Below, in pieces: positions 13,781 to 21,216 of a DNA stretch of 27,422 bases (the first letter of the stretch is position 1; each line of letters begins with the position of its first letter). Origin of the DNA: DATEZO01 sp035255485. GTDB taxonomy: Bacteria; Pseudomonadota; Gammaproteobacteria; Burkholderiales; Burkholderiaceae_D. The stretch is from assembly GCA_035255485.1 (NCBI GenBank), contig DATEZO010000084.1:1-27422 (forward strand), written 5' to 3'. The notes below the pieces were generated by a model. The model saw only the letters and a list, made by a program, of their open reading frames with translations, was not told the DNA's origin and searched no databases. Both the position numbers and the translations under genes were made by a program.

Positions 13781-14886
13781 TGGGTGCAACTCTTTCGCGT
13801 CCGGCTGTCTCGCTTGAGCGGCTATCGCTGGCCTTATACAGCTACGGTTGCACCATGCTATTCATTGTGCTGGCGTATCTGTTCTATACCAAGGTCAGCG
13901 GCTTCCATATTCGTTTGTACAATGCAAACTGGATACCGGATTTCTATTTCTGGCGATCGCCCTATATGATCCGGGTGCGCGATTTGTTCGGCTGGTGCTC
14001 GATTGGTTACGCCCTGGCGCTGCTGCCGTTTTATGCCATGCAACCGGGATTGCGCAGTAAGGCATCTTTGCTGCTGGATTACCTGTTCTCCATCCAATCA
14101 TTGCGGCGCTTGCCGGTGCTGACCGATGAACAGCAGCAAGCCGCGCTGTCCTTGCTGGTCAAGTGCATCTTCCTGCCGTTTTGTCTCAATGGCCTGCTTT
14201 CGCATTGTGCTGTGCTGAATAATCAAATCCTCGGGCTCCTGACCAGTCAGCCGCAACCGTTCCTGAATCTGTATACGACGCGGCTGCATGTTCTCATCAT
14301 GAATCTGATCTTGCTCTTTGATTTCGCGCCGTTCGTGGTCGGCTATTTGACCGAATGTAAATGGCTCAAAAACGAGGTCATCCGTGTTGACGCTACGCTG
14401 TATGGGTGGGTTGTGTGCGTGATCTGCTATCCGCCAGTTAATCAGGCGATAGGGCAGGTATTAACCTGGAGTGCACGGGACATGGTGCAATGGTCAATGG
14501 TGCCACATGCACCGCTGTATATGTTCCTGAATAGCGCGCTGCTGGTGCTGTTCGCGCTCTATGCATCCGTGTCCGTCTCGCTCGGCTGCAAGGCAAGCAA
14601 TCTGGCCTATCGTGGCTTGGTTGAACGCGGCATGTATCGAATCATCCGGCATCCGGCCTATGCGCTCAAAAACGCGGCATGGTGGGTTGCCGCGCTGCCG
14701 GTGCTGGTGTTGCTGTTCCGCGATTCCGTCTATATCGGCTTGTTCGGCGTCGCCTGTCTCTCCGGCTGGACCGGCATTTATGCGCTCCGTGCCATCACTG
14801 AGGAACGCAATATCCTGTCCGTCGACCCGGCCTATCGGGATTACATGCGGCGCGTCAAATGGCGCTTCGTGCCGGGGCTGGTTTAG
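13777..14886 (+). CDS. ICMT/PEMT-like integral membrane methyltransferase in the phage operon
   Basis: A 369-residue multi-pass membrane protein with about eight hydrophobic helices. The last 100 residues carry the signature of isoprenylcysteine/phospholipid methyltransferase-fold enzymes: GMYRIIRHPAYALKNAAWW, then the EERNILSVDPAYRDYMRRVKWRFVPG end with the conserved Glu-Glu and the Tyr/Arg pattern that binds SAM. The N-terminal 250 residues add extra helices without a known domain. It is coupled to zot by ATGA and so belongs to the phage assembly operon. It is not a standard filamentous phage gene. Possible roles are modification of a lipid, a membrane protein or the virion; none is shown by the sequence. 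Confidence 0.75.
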   Translation: MMGATLSRPAVSLERLSLALYSYGCTMLFIVLAYLFYTKVSGFHIRLYNANWIPDFYFWRSPYMIRVRDLFGWCSIGYALALLPFYAMQPGLRSKASLLLDYLFSIQSLRRLPVLTDEQQQAALSLLVKCIFLPFCLNGLLSHCAVLNNQILGLLTSQPQPFLNLYTTRLHVLIMNLILLFDFAPFVVGYLTECKWLKNEVIRVDATLYGWVVCVICYPPVNQAIGQVLTWSARDMVQWSMVPHAPLYMFLNSALLVLFALYASVSVSLGCKASNLAYRGLVERGMYRIIRHPAYALKNAAWWVAALPVLVLLFRDSVYIGLFGVACLSGWTGIYALRAITEERNILSVDPAYRDYMRRVKWRFVPGLV

Positions 14887-15173
14887 CTTTTCAGGCTGCG
14901 CAGCGTGGATTGCAGCAAGTGGCCGTCATAGTCCATTATCCGCGCAATCAGGCTGCGAATCGTCTTGCAATGGAACTGCTTACCGTCCGGGCGGGTCCAG
15001 AAAAAGCCGGAAACGGCGCGTATCAGTTTTTTGATGTACAGCTTGAGTGGCAATTGCTGCCACGGCGAAAACGGCTCTCCGATTGTTTTAAGCGCTTTAC
15101 GGACGCGCTTGAAATTTCTCAAATATGCCTGAAACGGGAAATGCATCAATGGTAGTTCGGGTTGCTGGTTCAT
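14883..15173 (-). CDS. Small basic phage protein, function unknown
   Basis: A 96-residue basic protein (MNQQPELPLMHFPFQAYLRNFKRVRKALK and so on in segments), convergent with the methyltransferase and overlapping its stop by three bases. It has a good ribosome site (AGAAAGGCG, 6-8 nt before the ATG). It is the only minus-strand phage gene besides the repressor. No family recognised; possibly a DNA-binding or regulatory protein given its charge. Confidence 0.55.
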   Translation of the reverse strand: MNQQPELPLMHFPFQAYLRNFKRVRKALKTIGEPFSPWQQLPLKLYIKKLIRAVSGFFWTRPDGKQFHCKTIRSLIARIMDYDGHLLQSTLRSLKS

Positions 15174-15546
15174 GGTTTGCGCCTTTCTGCTGACCGGGCC
15201 TGAAGATTTCGAGCCCTGTGTTAATTGCCGTTTTCGGTTGTGCGTCTACGGCTGCTGCCGCCAGTCCTGTTAGTTCGTCGCCCGATGCTGGAATAGCCGG
15301 CGCAATAGGCTTTTGATGCAAGGGGAGGGTTTGTAATTTTTCTGACGCGAAGCGCTATTCACTGGCGAAGCGCAGCCTCGCGTTAGCGGGAATTCACAGA
15401 AAAATTATGGATACCCCTTGCATCAAAAGACGCGCCGGCTATCCTGCATCGAAATAGGCGGCGAACTAACAGGACTGGCGGCGGTTCGGAGTGGCAACCG
15501 AAAACGGCGTAACGGCGCGTAGCGTCGTCCATCTAGGCTTTATGCG
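15174..15546. other. Phage intergenic region, candidate origin and packaging signal
   Basis: The only long gene-free stretch of the prophage. Nearly all of it is taken up by a very large imperfect inverted repeat (15227-15508). In filamentous phages the intergenic region holds the replication origins and the packaging hairpin, so this is the best candidate for both. No specific nick sequence was recognised. Confidence 0.55.
15227..15508. repeat. Large imperfect inverted repeat, arms of about 115 nt
   Basis: Perfectly complementary blocks in order, left with right: 15227-15240 with 15495-15508 (14 bp); 15257-15277 with 15462-15482 (21 bp); 15279-15282 with 15457-15460 (4 bp); 15283-15288 with 15446-15451 (6 bp); 15293-15303 with 15432-15442 (11 bp); 15310-15325 with 15414-15429 (16 bp); 15335-15344 with 15397-15406 (10 bp). 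The position between blocks two and three is a T-G pair on the plus strand. The 52-nt centre holds two direct copies of GCGAAGCGC and an ACGCGA/TCGCGT pair. In single-stranded phage DNA this would fold into one long rod. Confidence 0.9.
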
Positions 15547-15597
15547 GTGGTGTCGGGCGTCGCGGCGATGTTGCAAAGTGCATTCTTAAATGTAAAA

Positions 15598-15888
15598 ATG
15601 TTTGCTTTTGTGCAACTCGAATTATTCCCATTTCAGCATCTTTCGCAGCATGAGCGCTCTGTAATTTTTGGCGCGATTCGCAACAACTACTGGCATATTC
15701 GTAATCTGCGCGGCGGTCGGTTTGGACAAGCCAAGTTGCGGCGACACTATCGGCAAATTGCAGCCCAAAAAAAACGCCTGCTCATGGCAGGCGTCTCGAA
15801 GCGTGAAATACTGGATTTTTTAGCTTGTTGCAGGCTGCAATGCAGCGCCAAAAAACAACCGTTTCAACCGTGTCCATACTGTGGCTAG
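15598..15888 (+). CDS. Small basic phage protein ending in CPYCG
   Basis: A 96-residue reading from the ATG at 15598; the frame opens to 15547. It is basic and ordered-looking: NNYWHIRNLRGGRFGQAKLRRHYRQ in segments, then KKRLLMAGVSKREILDFLACCR, and a C-terminal CPYCG that could bind metal. No convincing ribosome site is seen, so the start is uncertain. On the other strand its 3' half overlaps the leftward terminator and the repressor tail that would exist in the phage circle, so it may be an antisense overlapping gene or an accidental frame. No family assigned. Confidence 0.5.
   Translation: MFAFVQLELFPFQHLSQHERSVIFGAIRNNYWHIRNLRGGRFGQAKLRRHYRQIAAQKKRLLMAGVSKREILDFLACCRLQCSAKKQPFQPCPYCG
15767..15794 (-). 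terminator. Leftward rho-independent terminator near the right prophage end
   Basis: On the minus strand ACGCCTGC (15794-15787), a CATGA loop and GCAGGCGT (15781-15774) form a perfect 8-bp stem, followed by eight T residues counting the last stem base. There is no minus-strand gene ending here in the integrated state. In the circular phage it lies 25 nt after the stop of the extended repressor frame. Confidence 0.85.
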
Positions 15889-15909
15889 TATGCGTGTTTT
15901 GCGGCGCCT

Positions 15910-15937
15910 ATTTGACATAATACAAATTATACGAAAT
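15910..15937 (-). other. attR: complete dif-like site
   Basis: On the minus strand: XerC arm ATTTCGTATAA, centre TTTGTA, XerD arm TTATGTCAAAT, 28 bp in all. Compared from memory with E. coli dif, the XerD arm has one difference and the XerC arm keeps the CG-x-ATAA core. The first 17 plus-strand bases repeat attL exactly. The right flank therefore retains the chromosomal XerC arm, and the phage supplies its own at attL. Whether this is the chromosome's main dif or a dif-like secondary site cannot be told from this window. Confidence 0.75.
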
Positions 15938-16164
15938 TGCGCCTAGCTAAGCACATAACTTTGAAACTTCATAAACAATAAAAATTTTAATCAGGATTAC
16001 GCGATTACTTCACCCACCTGGCCGCCCACATTCTCGACCAAAAGACCGTTGACGGTCTTTACGAAAATCGTTTGCTGAAGTAGCGTCCATGCCGGAGCTT
16101 TGATGATGTCGCTCCCCCAAGTGAACGATGATGGCGGTGTGCAGCACGCCTACCGCCCTTGTCG
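15938..16164. other. Gap with a 20-bp palindrome and a possible gene-tail remnant
   Basis: AAAGACCGT (16041-16049) faces ACGGTCTTT (16052-16060) across two bases, a near-perfect 20-bp palindrome. One plus frame from about 15991 to 16083 reads YFTHLAAHILDQKTVDGLY, then ENRLLK and a stop, after an upstream stop. It looks like the end of a protein but is too short to assign. GGCGGT (16133-16138) and ACCGCC (16152-16157) form a weak hairpin before the end of the next gene. Confidence 0.35.
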
Positions 16165-16746
16165 TTATTGAGTTTTCAATTTAGTAATTTTGATGCCCTG
16201 TACGGTGAGGTTAGCCATTAATCCCTGATTGGTCATGACAAAAACGTTCACCGGTTGTGTGGCAGTGTTCAGATCAACTTCGCCGTTGGCACCGGCCTTA
16301 ATGACAGCCACCGACGCGTCGACGCCGGCCGTCCACCCTTGGCTGCTACGGAATTTGTCCAACGCTTCCTGTGTCATGAACAGAAAAATGATGGCCTTGG
16401 ATTGCGCGCCAATTTGCAGTCCGAACGAACCGGCAGCGATACTGTAGTAATCGGCGGTCTTGCCATTTATGCGCAATGCGCCTTCGCCGTATTCGCCGCC
16501 GACCCCGAGACCAGCCGCCAGTACGGACGGAAAGACCAGCACGCCACGGGCTTTGTTGATCAGTTCATGTGAACCGGGCACCGTGCTGGAAAGCCTCTTC
16601 AGTGTGGAGTTTGCGCTGGCATCGAGCTCTTGCCTCTTGGTAGTCGTATTCGCACCGGACATGGGGGTGGTGGTACAGCCAGAGAGCATCAGTGAGGTAG
16701 CGCATAACAATGCCGCCGATTTAATCAAAAAATTTCTTTTCTGCAT
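16165..16746 (-). CDS. SYLF/YSC84 domain lipoprotein
   Basis: A 193-residue exported protein with a lipobox (LSGC, Cys24) after a hydrophobic signal, so it is expected to be membrane-anchored. The rest fits the SYLF (Ysc84) lipid-binding family: KARGVLVFPSVLAAGLGVGGEYGEGAL, then YYSIAAGSFGLQIGAQSKAIIFLFMT. GGAGG precedes the ATG with good spacing. Function in bacteria is poorly known; the family binds phospholipids or phosphoinositides in eukaryotes. It lies just outside the prophage and is transcribed toward it. Confidence 0.9.
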   Translation of the reverse strand: MQKRNFLIKSAALLCATSLMLSGCTTTPMSGANTTTKRQELDASANSTLKRLSSTVPGSHELINKARGVLVFPSVLAAGLGVGGEYGEGALRINGKTADYYSIAAGSFGLQIGAQSKAIIFLFMTQEALDKFRSSQGWTAGVDASVAVIKAGANGEVDLNTATQPVNVFVMTNQGLMANLTVQGIKITKLKTQ

Positions 16747-17504
16747 TACGGCCTCCGTCGCGATTAAATATCAAGATCTGCCACGAAGCCCGGTGGACGC
16801 CTGGGTTAATCCGCAAGCGTGCGCGGATGCGACAAAACAGATCTGCCGTCATGTTTACACATCTGATAAGAACATAACTTGTTATGAGATTAAATCAGGT
16901 GTTGTCGAGAATTGGCATGCGATATGTCAATCACCCTTATCAGGACACTATTATCACAGTATGAAACATGGCCATGAAAAGCATCTCAGAATTGCCAGAG
17001 ATAGAGACATTGTGCATGGCTGATCCTTAATGATGCAGTGCTTGCATGCCGGAATCAGACATGCGCTCCGGAGTCGGAAGATACATGGAGTGAGCGCATG
17101 ACCAGCCCTCTTCCTATACGGCTTTTATCCTGATCAGACAATATCCTGTTGGCTGGGGATGCGACTACAGCGGCCTCTCCTATTCGTGCATCAGAACCTG
17201 AACTCCTGAATGTGGTCTATTTTTAACTGGTTCGGTACGCTGTACTAATTTCATGCGGCGGCAAGCTCGGATACGAGCAATCGTTTAAATGTGCTGCGGC
17301 CCGTGCGGGTTCTCTTATTCGCGTCGGGACGTAATGCAGGACACGGCTTTTTGATTTCAGGCAACGAATGATGTGCGCCAAAATAATCGAGGCGTTCCAA
17401 TCGCGATCTGAAAGCCGGTTTTTCGGTCCTTGGAGCGGGATATGTTTCGGCAGGAACAATCTGTTGTCCCCGACATCTGCACAGCGTCGCGCCAAACACA
17501 GGGC
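16747..17504. other. Long gap without a clear gene
   Basis: No frame here has both a ribosome site and family-like composition. CATAAC (16873-16878) and GTTATG (16881-16886) make a 14-bp palindrome, a possible operator. A minus-strand frame at 17251-17499 ends GRSTFKRLLVSELAAA, which has the look of a protein C-terminus, but it overlaps the NfeD start region and could not be assigned. The region may hold remnants of lost genes. Confidence 0.3.
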
Positions 17505-18887
17505 ATGGTAACGATATTCATGCTCACCAGAGCAATAACCGCATTGCTGCTGGCCGCCTGTCCTTTACTGGCTTTTGCTGTTCCTGCGCAGGTGACGTTG
17601 CTTACGATCGACGGGGCAATCGGACCGGCCAATGCCGACTATGTGATACGCGGCATTTCGCGCGCAACGAAAAATGGCAGCCAACTTGTCATCATTCGCA
17701 TGGATACACCGGGTGGGCTTGATACGGCGATGCGCGCAATCATCAAGGCAATCCTGACGTCACCAGTGCCGGTTGCCAGCTATGTGGCACCTGGCGGCGC
17801 GCGCGCAGCAAGCGCCGGGACTTACATCATGTATGCAAGCCATATCGCGGCAATGGCGCCAGGCACGAATCTGGGTGCGGCCACTCCCGTGCAAATCGGC
17901 GGCTCCGGGATGGAGCCGGAACCTGAAAAACCGGCTCCATCCCGCAACAGCGATGCGACGAAAAAGGATGCCGGTGATGCAGCAACTTCCTCAATGACGC
18001 GCAAGCAGATCAATGATGCCGCTGCATATATTCGCGGGCTGGCACAGATGCGTGGCCGCAATGCCGACTGGGCCGAGCGTGCAGTACGCGAGGCGGTAAG
18101 CCTGCCGGCGGAGGAGGCATTGAAGCTGCACGTTATCGATTATGTCGTTGCCGACGTTCCCGCCTTGGTTGCACAACTCGATGGAATGAAGGTGAACACG
18201 CTTGGGCAGAGCAAGCTGCTGCAGACAGGAGGAGCCGCTATCATCGATGCACAGCCGGACTGGCGCGCAAAACTGCTGGCTGCCATCACTAACCCGAGTG
18301 TCGCACTGATTCTGATGACCATAGGTATCTATGGGCTTATCTTTGAATTTACCAATCCTGGCACCGGCGTGCCGGGCGTTATCGGTACCATCTGTCTGCT
18401 GCTCGCGCTCTATGCATTGCAGCTGCTCCCTGTGAACTACGCAGGACTGGCACTGATCGTCCTGGGGATAGCCTTCATGGTGGCAGAAGCGTTTCTTCCC
18501 AGCTTTGGCGTGATTGGCCTGGGCGGCATTGTCGCCTTTGTAATTGGTGCATTGATTCTGATCGACACCGAATTGCCCGGCTATGGTATCCCGGTCCCGT
18601 TGATCGTTACCATCGCCGTATTGAGCGCCCTGCTCATTGCGACCATCGTCGGCATTGCATTGAAAACACGCCAACGCGCGATTGTAAGCGGCCTCGATGA
18701 TCTGACCGGCAGCCTGGCAGAGGTAATGGAAGATATGCAACGTGAAGGCTGGGCGCATATTCGGGGCGAAACGTGGCGAATAACCAGCCATGCGCCGTTG
18801 CGTCGCGGGCAAAAAGTCCGCGTTGTTGCGCGCAATGGGCTGGTGCTGCAGGTGGTCCCCGCGGGCAATAACAAACGAGGAGAATAA
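17505..18887 (+). CDS. NfeD-like membrane serine protease
   Basis: A 460-residue membrane protein of the NfeD/ClpP-fold type. A signal peptide (MLTRAITALLLAACPLLAFA) is followed by the protease domain with RMDTPGGLDTAMRAI and the nucleophile region GGARAASAGTYI (SAG motif). After a variable loop comes the KQINDAAAYIRGLAQ helix that provides the family's Lys. Four to five membrane helices follow (about 18290-18650), and an OB-fold C-terminus (LTGSLAEVMEDMQREGWAHIRGETW). Homologues cleave stomatin C-termini, and a stomatin gene follows two bases later, so they form an operon. The start is uncertain: ATG 17442 has a better ribosome site (GGAGCGGGAT) but would add 21 residues before the signal peptide. 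Confidence 0.9.
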   Translation: MVTIFMLTRAITALLLAACPLLAFAVPAQVTLLTIDGAIGPANADYVIRGISRATKNGSQLVIIRMDTPGGLDTAMRAIIKAILTSPVPVASYVAPGGARAASAGTYIMYASHIAAMAPGTNLGAATPVQIGGSGMEPEPEKPAPSRNSDATKKDAGDAATSSMTRKQINDAAAYIRGLAQMRGRNADWAERAVREAVSLPAEEALKLHVIDYVVADVPALVAQLDGMKVNTLGQSKLLQTGGAAIIDAQPDWRAKLLAAITNPSVALILMTIGIYGLIFEFTNPGTGVPGVIGTICLLLALYALQLLPVNYAGLALIVLGIAFMVAEAFLPSFGVIGLGGIVAFVIGALILIDTELPGYGIPVPLIVTIAVLSALLIATIVGIALKTRQRAIVSGLDDLTGSLAEVMEDMQREGWAHIRGETWRITSHAPLRRGQKVRVVARNGLVLQVVPAGNNKRGE

Positions 18888-18889
18888 CC

Positions 18890-19666
18890 ATGATTTTCGA
18901 CATCAGCTTCGGCTTTGGCGGCCTTGCCATACTGGTTATCGTGCTGCTCAGCGCTTCCATCCGTATCCTGCGCGAATACGAGCGTGGCGTCGTCTTTCAA
19001 CTTGGCCGCTTCTGGGGCGTAAAGGGCCCTGGATTGATCATTCTTATCCCGGCGCTTCAGCAGATGGTTCGCGTGGATCTGCGCACCATCGTGCTTGATG
19101 TCCCGACGCAGGACGTGATCTCGCGCGACAACGTATCGGTGAAGGTCAATGCGGTCCTTTATTTTCGCGTAGTTGATCCCGAGAAAGCCATCATCCAGGT
19201 TGCCAATTTCTTCGAAGCGACCAGTCAGCTAGCGCAAACCACGTTGCGCGCTGTACTGGGCAAACATGAACTGGACGACATGTTGGCCGAGCGCGAACGC
19301 TTGAATATCGATATCCAGCAAGTACTCGATGCGCAGACCGACGCCTGGGGCATCAAAGTTGCCAATGTGGAGATCAAGCACGTCGACCTTGATGAATCGA
19401 TGGTGCGTGCAATTGCCCGCCAGGCGGAAGCAGAACGCGAGCGGCGTGCCAAGGTAATCCACGCCGAAGGCGAGCTGCAGGCATCCGAAAAATTGATGCA
19501 GGCTGCCCAAGTGCTGGGGCAGCAGCCAGGCGCAATGCAATTGCGCTACATGCAGACGCTGGCCAACATCGCCGGCGATAAATCATCCACGATCGTGTTT
19601 CCATTACCGATTGAGTTGTTAACCGGCATGGCAGAATTCATGCGGGCAAATCCACCGCGTACCTGA
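18890..19666 (+). CDS. Slipin (stomatin/prohibitin SPFH protein)
   Basis: A 258-residue SPFH protein: one N-terminal membrane helix (LAILVIVLLSASIRIL), then the band-7 domain with EYERGVVFQLGRFWGVKGPGL, VDLRTIVLDVPTQDVISRDNVSVKVNAVLYFRV and the helical tail RQAEAERERRAKVIHAEGE. It probably assembles as oligomers in the inner membrane. The ribosome site GAGGAG is strong. It is the usual substrate and partner of the adjacent NfeD protease, and together they are thought to act in membrane quality control or microdomain organisation. Confidence 0.95.
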   Translation: MIFDISFGFGGLAILVIVLLSASIRILREYERGVVFQLGRFWGVKGPGLIILIPALQQMVRVDLRTIVLDVPTQDVISRDNVSVKVNAVLYFRVVDPEKAIIQVANFFEATSQLAQTTLRAVLGKHELDDMLAERERLNIDIQQVLDAQTDAWGIKVANVEIKHVDLDESMVRAIARQAEAERERRAKVIHAEGELQASEKLMQAAQVLGQQPGAMQLRYMQTLANIAGDKSSTIVFPLPIELLTGMAEFMRANPPRT

Positions 19667-19680
19667 ACCACTGCGGCCGC

Positions 19681-19850
19681 TCATCGTAACGGATGAATTT
19701 GCGGATATTGTGTCGAAAATACGCCAGTCCTCGCGGACTGCGCCAACGAAGGTGGCAACATTCTCATTCGGCAGCGCCAGGCTGGAGGCTTCCCGCGCCA
19801 CATCGGTGCCGGTCCCGCCCATGGCTATGCCGATATCGGCGTGTTTCAGG
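19681..19850 (-). pseudogene. Duplicated fragment of the P-type ATPase gene
   Basis: This 170-bp stretch matches 22851-23020, inside the P-type ATPase gene on the same strand, with about 12 substitutions by eye and two compensating 2-base indels. It corresponds to ATPase residues about 633-690, from the ADIGIAMG hinge through VREGRRIFDNIRKFIRYAMTG. No start or neighbouring ATPase sequence is present, so it codes nothing useful. The gap to the HDOD gene (19851-19886) is otherwise empty. Confidence 0.9.
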
Positions 19851-19886
19851 CCCCCCTCCCCTGCAACTGCGCATTTTTAATCCTCA

Positions 19887-20906
19887 TCAGGCCCCCGATT
19901 TCGTTCGGCTGGCTTCTGCCGCTGCCATCTCGCGGTAGCAAGCGGCGGCATCGGCCCCTTCGAAGCAGGCATCTGCAAGTTCTTCACACAGCACGCCGTG
20001 ATTCACAAGCGTACGAATCTTGGTGGTCCTGTCGGCCAGATACAGCGCTTCCGTCAGGCTGGCATTCGTCGGTGCCGCTTCGTGGCCTATCGCGGCGACA
20101 ACCTGATCCGGGAATTCCCAGTACATGCCGATCAGCCGTGCCAGGCGCCGCGTGTAATGAATGAACGATGCATGGAAGGCCAGTGAACGCAGTTCACCCT
20201 GCCCGGCTCCGCCCGCCCGATCCATCACGCGCATTGCAACGATGATCGCAACGTGTTGCAGCAGACCAGCCAGGAACACTTCAAAGCCGTCGACATGTCT
20301 GTGCTTTTCAACGTAGCGGCACGCGACTTCGAATGGCTCCGCCAGTGCCCATACCCGAGGCGTCCCAAGCGCCGTGAAATGGCCCAGGCCCGCGTAGAAC
20401 AAGGGTTTGAACGCTACACTGGCGATCAGCATCCGCAAGCCATTCTCGCCGATGACCGCGATGGCCTCTTCAATCGTTCTGGCCGGAGCCGAGCGGCGAA
20501 AGTAGGAGCTGTTGACCTGCTTGAGCACGGCGGCAACCAATACCGCGTCCTGCGCCACTTGCGCGGCCAGTTGGCTATTCGACACGTTGCGGTCGCGCAG
20601 GCTGCGCAACAGCAAGGGGATGACGGAAGGAGTGCGGGGAACGAGATCCGCTGTGGCTGGATCATCCCTGTCGGCTTCGTGCTTGAGGGCGCGCAGCATG
20701 CGACTTTCGGCGTCGTTCAAGTCTTGCGCGCCAGCTCCCTCCACCCCTAGCACCCAAGGGAAGAACAAATTGTCCACATCGATCATCTCGACCGGGCGCG
20801 GCTGCGGCTCTACGGCGAGCACAGTAAGGGGGCTGAGCGGAGATTCGTCTGGCTCTGCGAGTTCCGCTTCGCGCCTGAGAAAGCGGCGTATGAACTTCTT
20901 CAGCAT
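19887..20906 (-). CDS. HDOD domain protein
   Basis: A protein of 339 residues from the ATG at 20906 (MLKKFIRRFLRREAELAEP). The frame opens to a GTG at 20984, and neither start has a strong ribosome site. The central domain fits HDOD, an HD-related signalling output domain: LVPRTPSVIPLLLRSLRDRNVSNSQLAAQVAQDAVLVAAVLKQVNSSYF in segments, then AIAVIGENGLRMLIASVAF and the FEVFLAGLLQHVAIIVAMR helix. HDOD proteins often lack the metal-binding HD pair and act in regulation or chemosensory pathways. No catalytic HD pair stands out here. No other signalling gene is adjacent. Confidence 0.85.
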   Translation of the reverse strand: MLKKFIRRFLRREAELAEPDESPLSPLTVLAVEPQPRPVEMIDVDNLFFPWVLGVEGAGAQDLNDAESRMLRALKHEADRDDPATADLVPRTPSVIPLLLRSLRDRNVSNSQLAAQVAQDAVLVAAVLKQVNSSYFRRSAPARTIEEAIAVIGENGLRMLIASVAFKPLFYAGLGHFTALGTPRVWALAEPFEVACRYVEKHRHVDGFEVFLAGLLQHVAIIVAMRVMDRAGGAGQGELRSLAFHASFIHYTRRLARLIGMYWEFPDQVVAAIGHEAAPTNASLTEALYLADRTTKIRTLVNHGVLCEELADACFEGADAAACYREMAAAEASRTKSGA

Positions 20907-21216
20907 AGACAGCAGGAAAATGATTGATTCGAAAATTTCCGGATGACCGGCGTTCGTGAAGCACGCGGCAGTATTGCTGCGCACGGTTGACTGCTCGCTC
21001 CGCGGTTTGGCACTGGATCGGCCAGAGCATGGCCGAAAATAGCTGATGAAAAAGGCATGCCGGACACACTATTGTTTTTCCTCGCCTGCAATAGAGCACC
21101 TCTGATCACTGACAGAATCGCAACATGGCGCCACTTTATTATTGCCGTCAGGAACTAATTCACTTCACGCTACGTCATAGCTTCGTTATTGGCAAGCAAG
21201 TTTACAGGAAAGCATC
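20907..21216. other. Divergent intergenic region
   Basis: About 310 bp between the divergent HDOD gene and the Cys-tail membrane protein. The first 78 bp may be coding if the GTG start of the HDOD protein is used. No hairpin with a T-tract or clear promoter consensus stood out. Confidence 0.3.

Larger units (their letters stand above)
7313..15926. mobile_element. Inovirus (filamentous phage) prophage in a dif-like site
   Basis: About 8.6 kb between two copies of the 17-bp repeat ATTTGACATAATACAAA. It has the full set of filamentous phage modules in CTX-like order: repressor, Rep, ssDNA-binding protein, major coat, adsorption protein, pVI-like, Zot. There is no integrase or transposase, as expected for phages that use host XerC/XerD. 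All structural genes are on + and tightly packed with ATGA overlaps, and none is visibly disrupted, so the element may be able to excise and replicate. Base composition within it is visibly less GC-rich than the flanks. The circular genome length would be 8597 bp. Confidence 0.92.

Noticed and set aside
15227..15508. The large inverted repeat as an integron attC site or retron msr-msd
   Set aside because: No paired GTTRRRY/RYYYAAC core ends were found, and no integrase or reverse transcriptase is present; the phage intergenic position is a better explanation.
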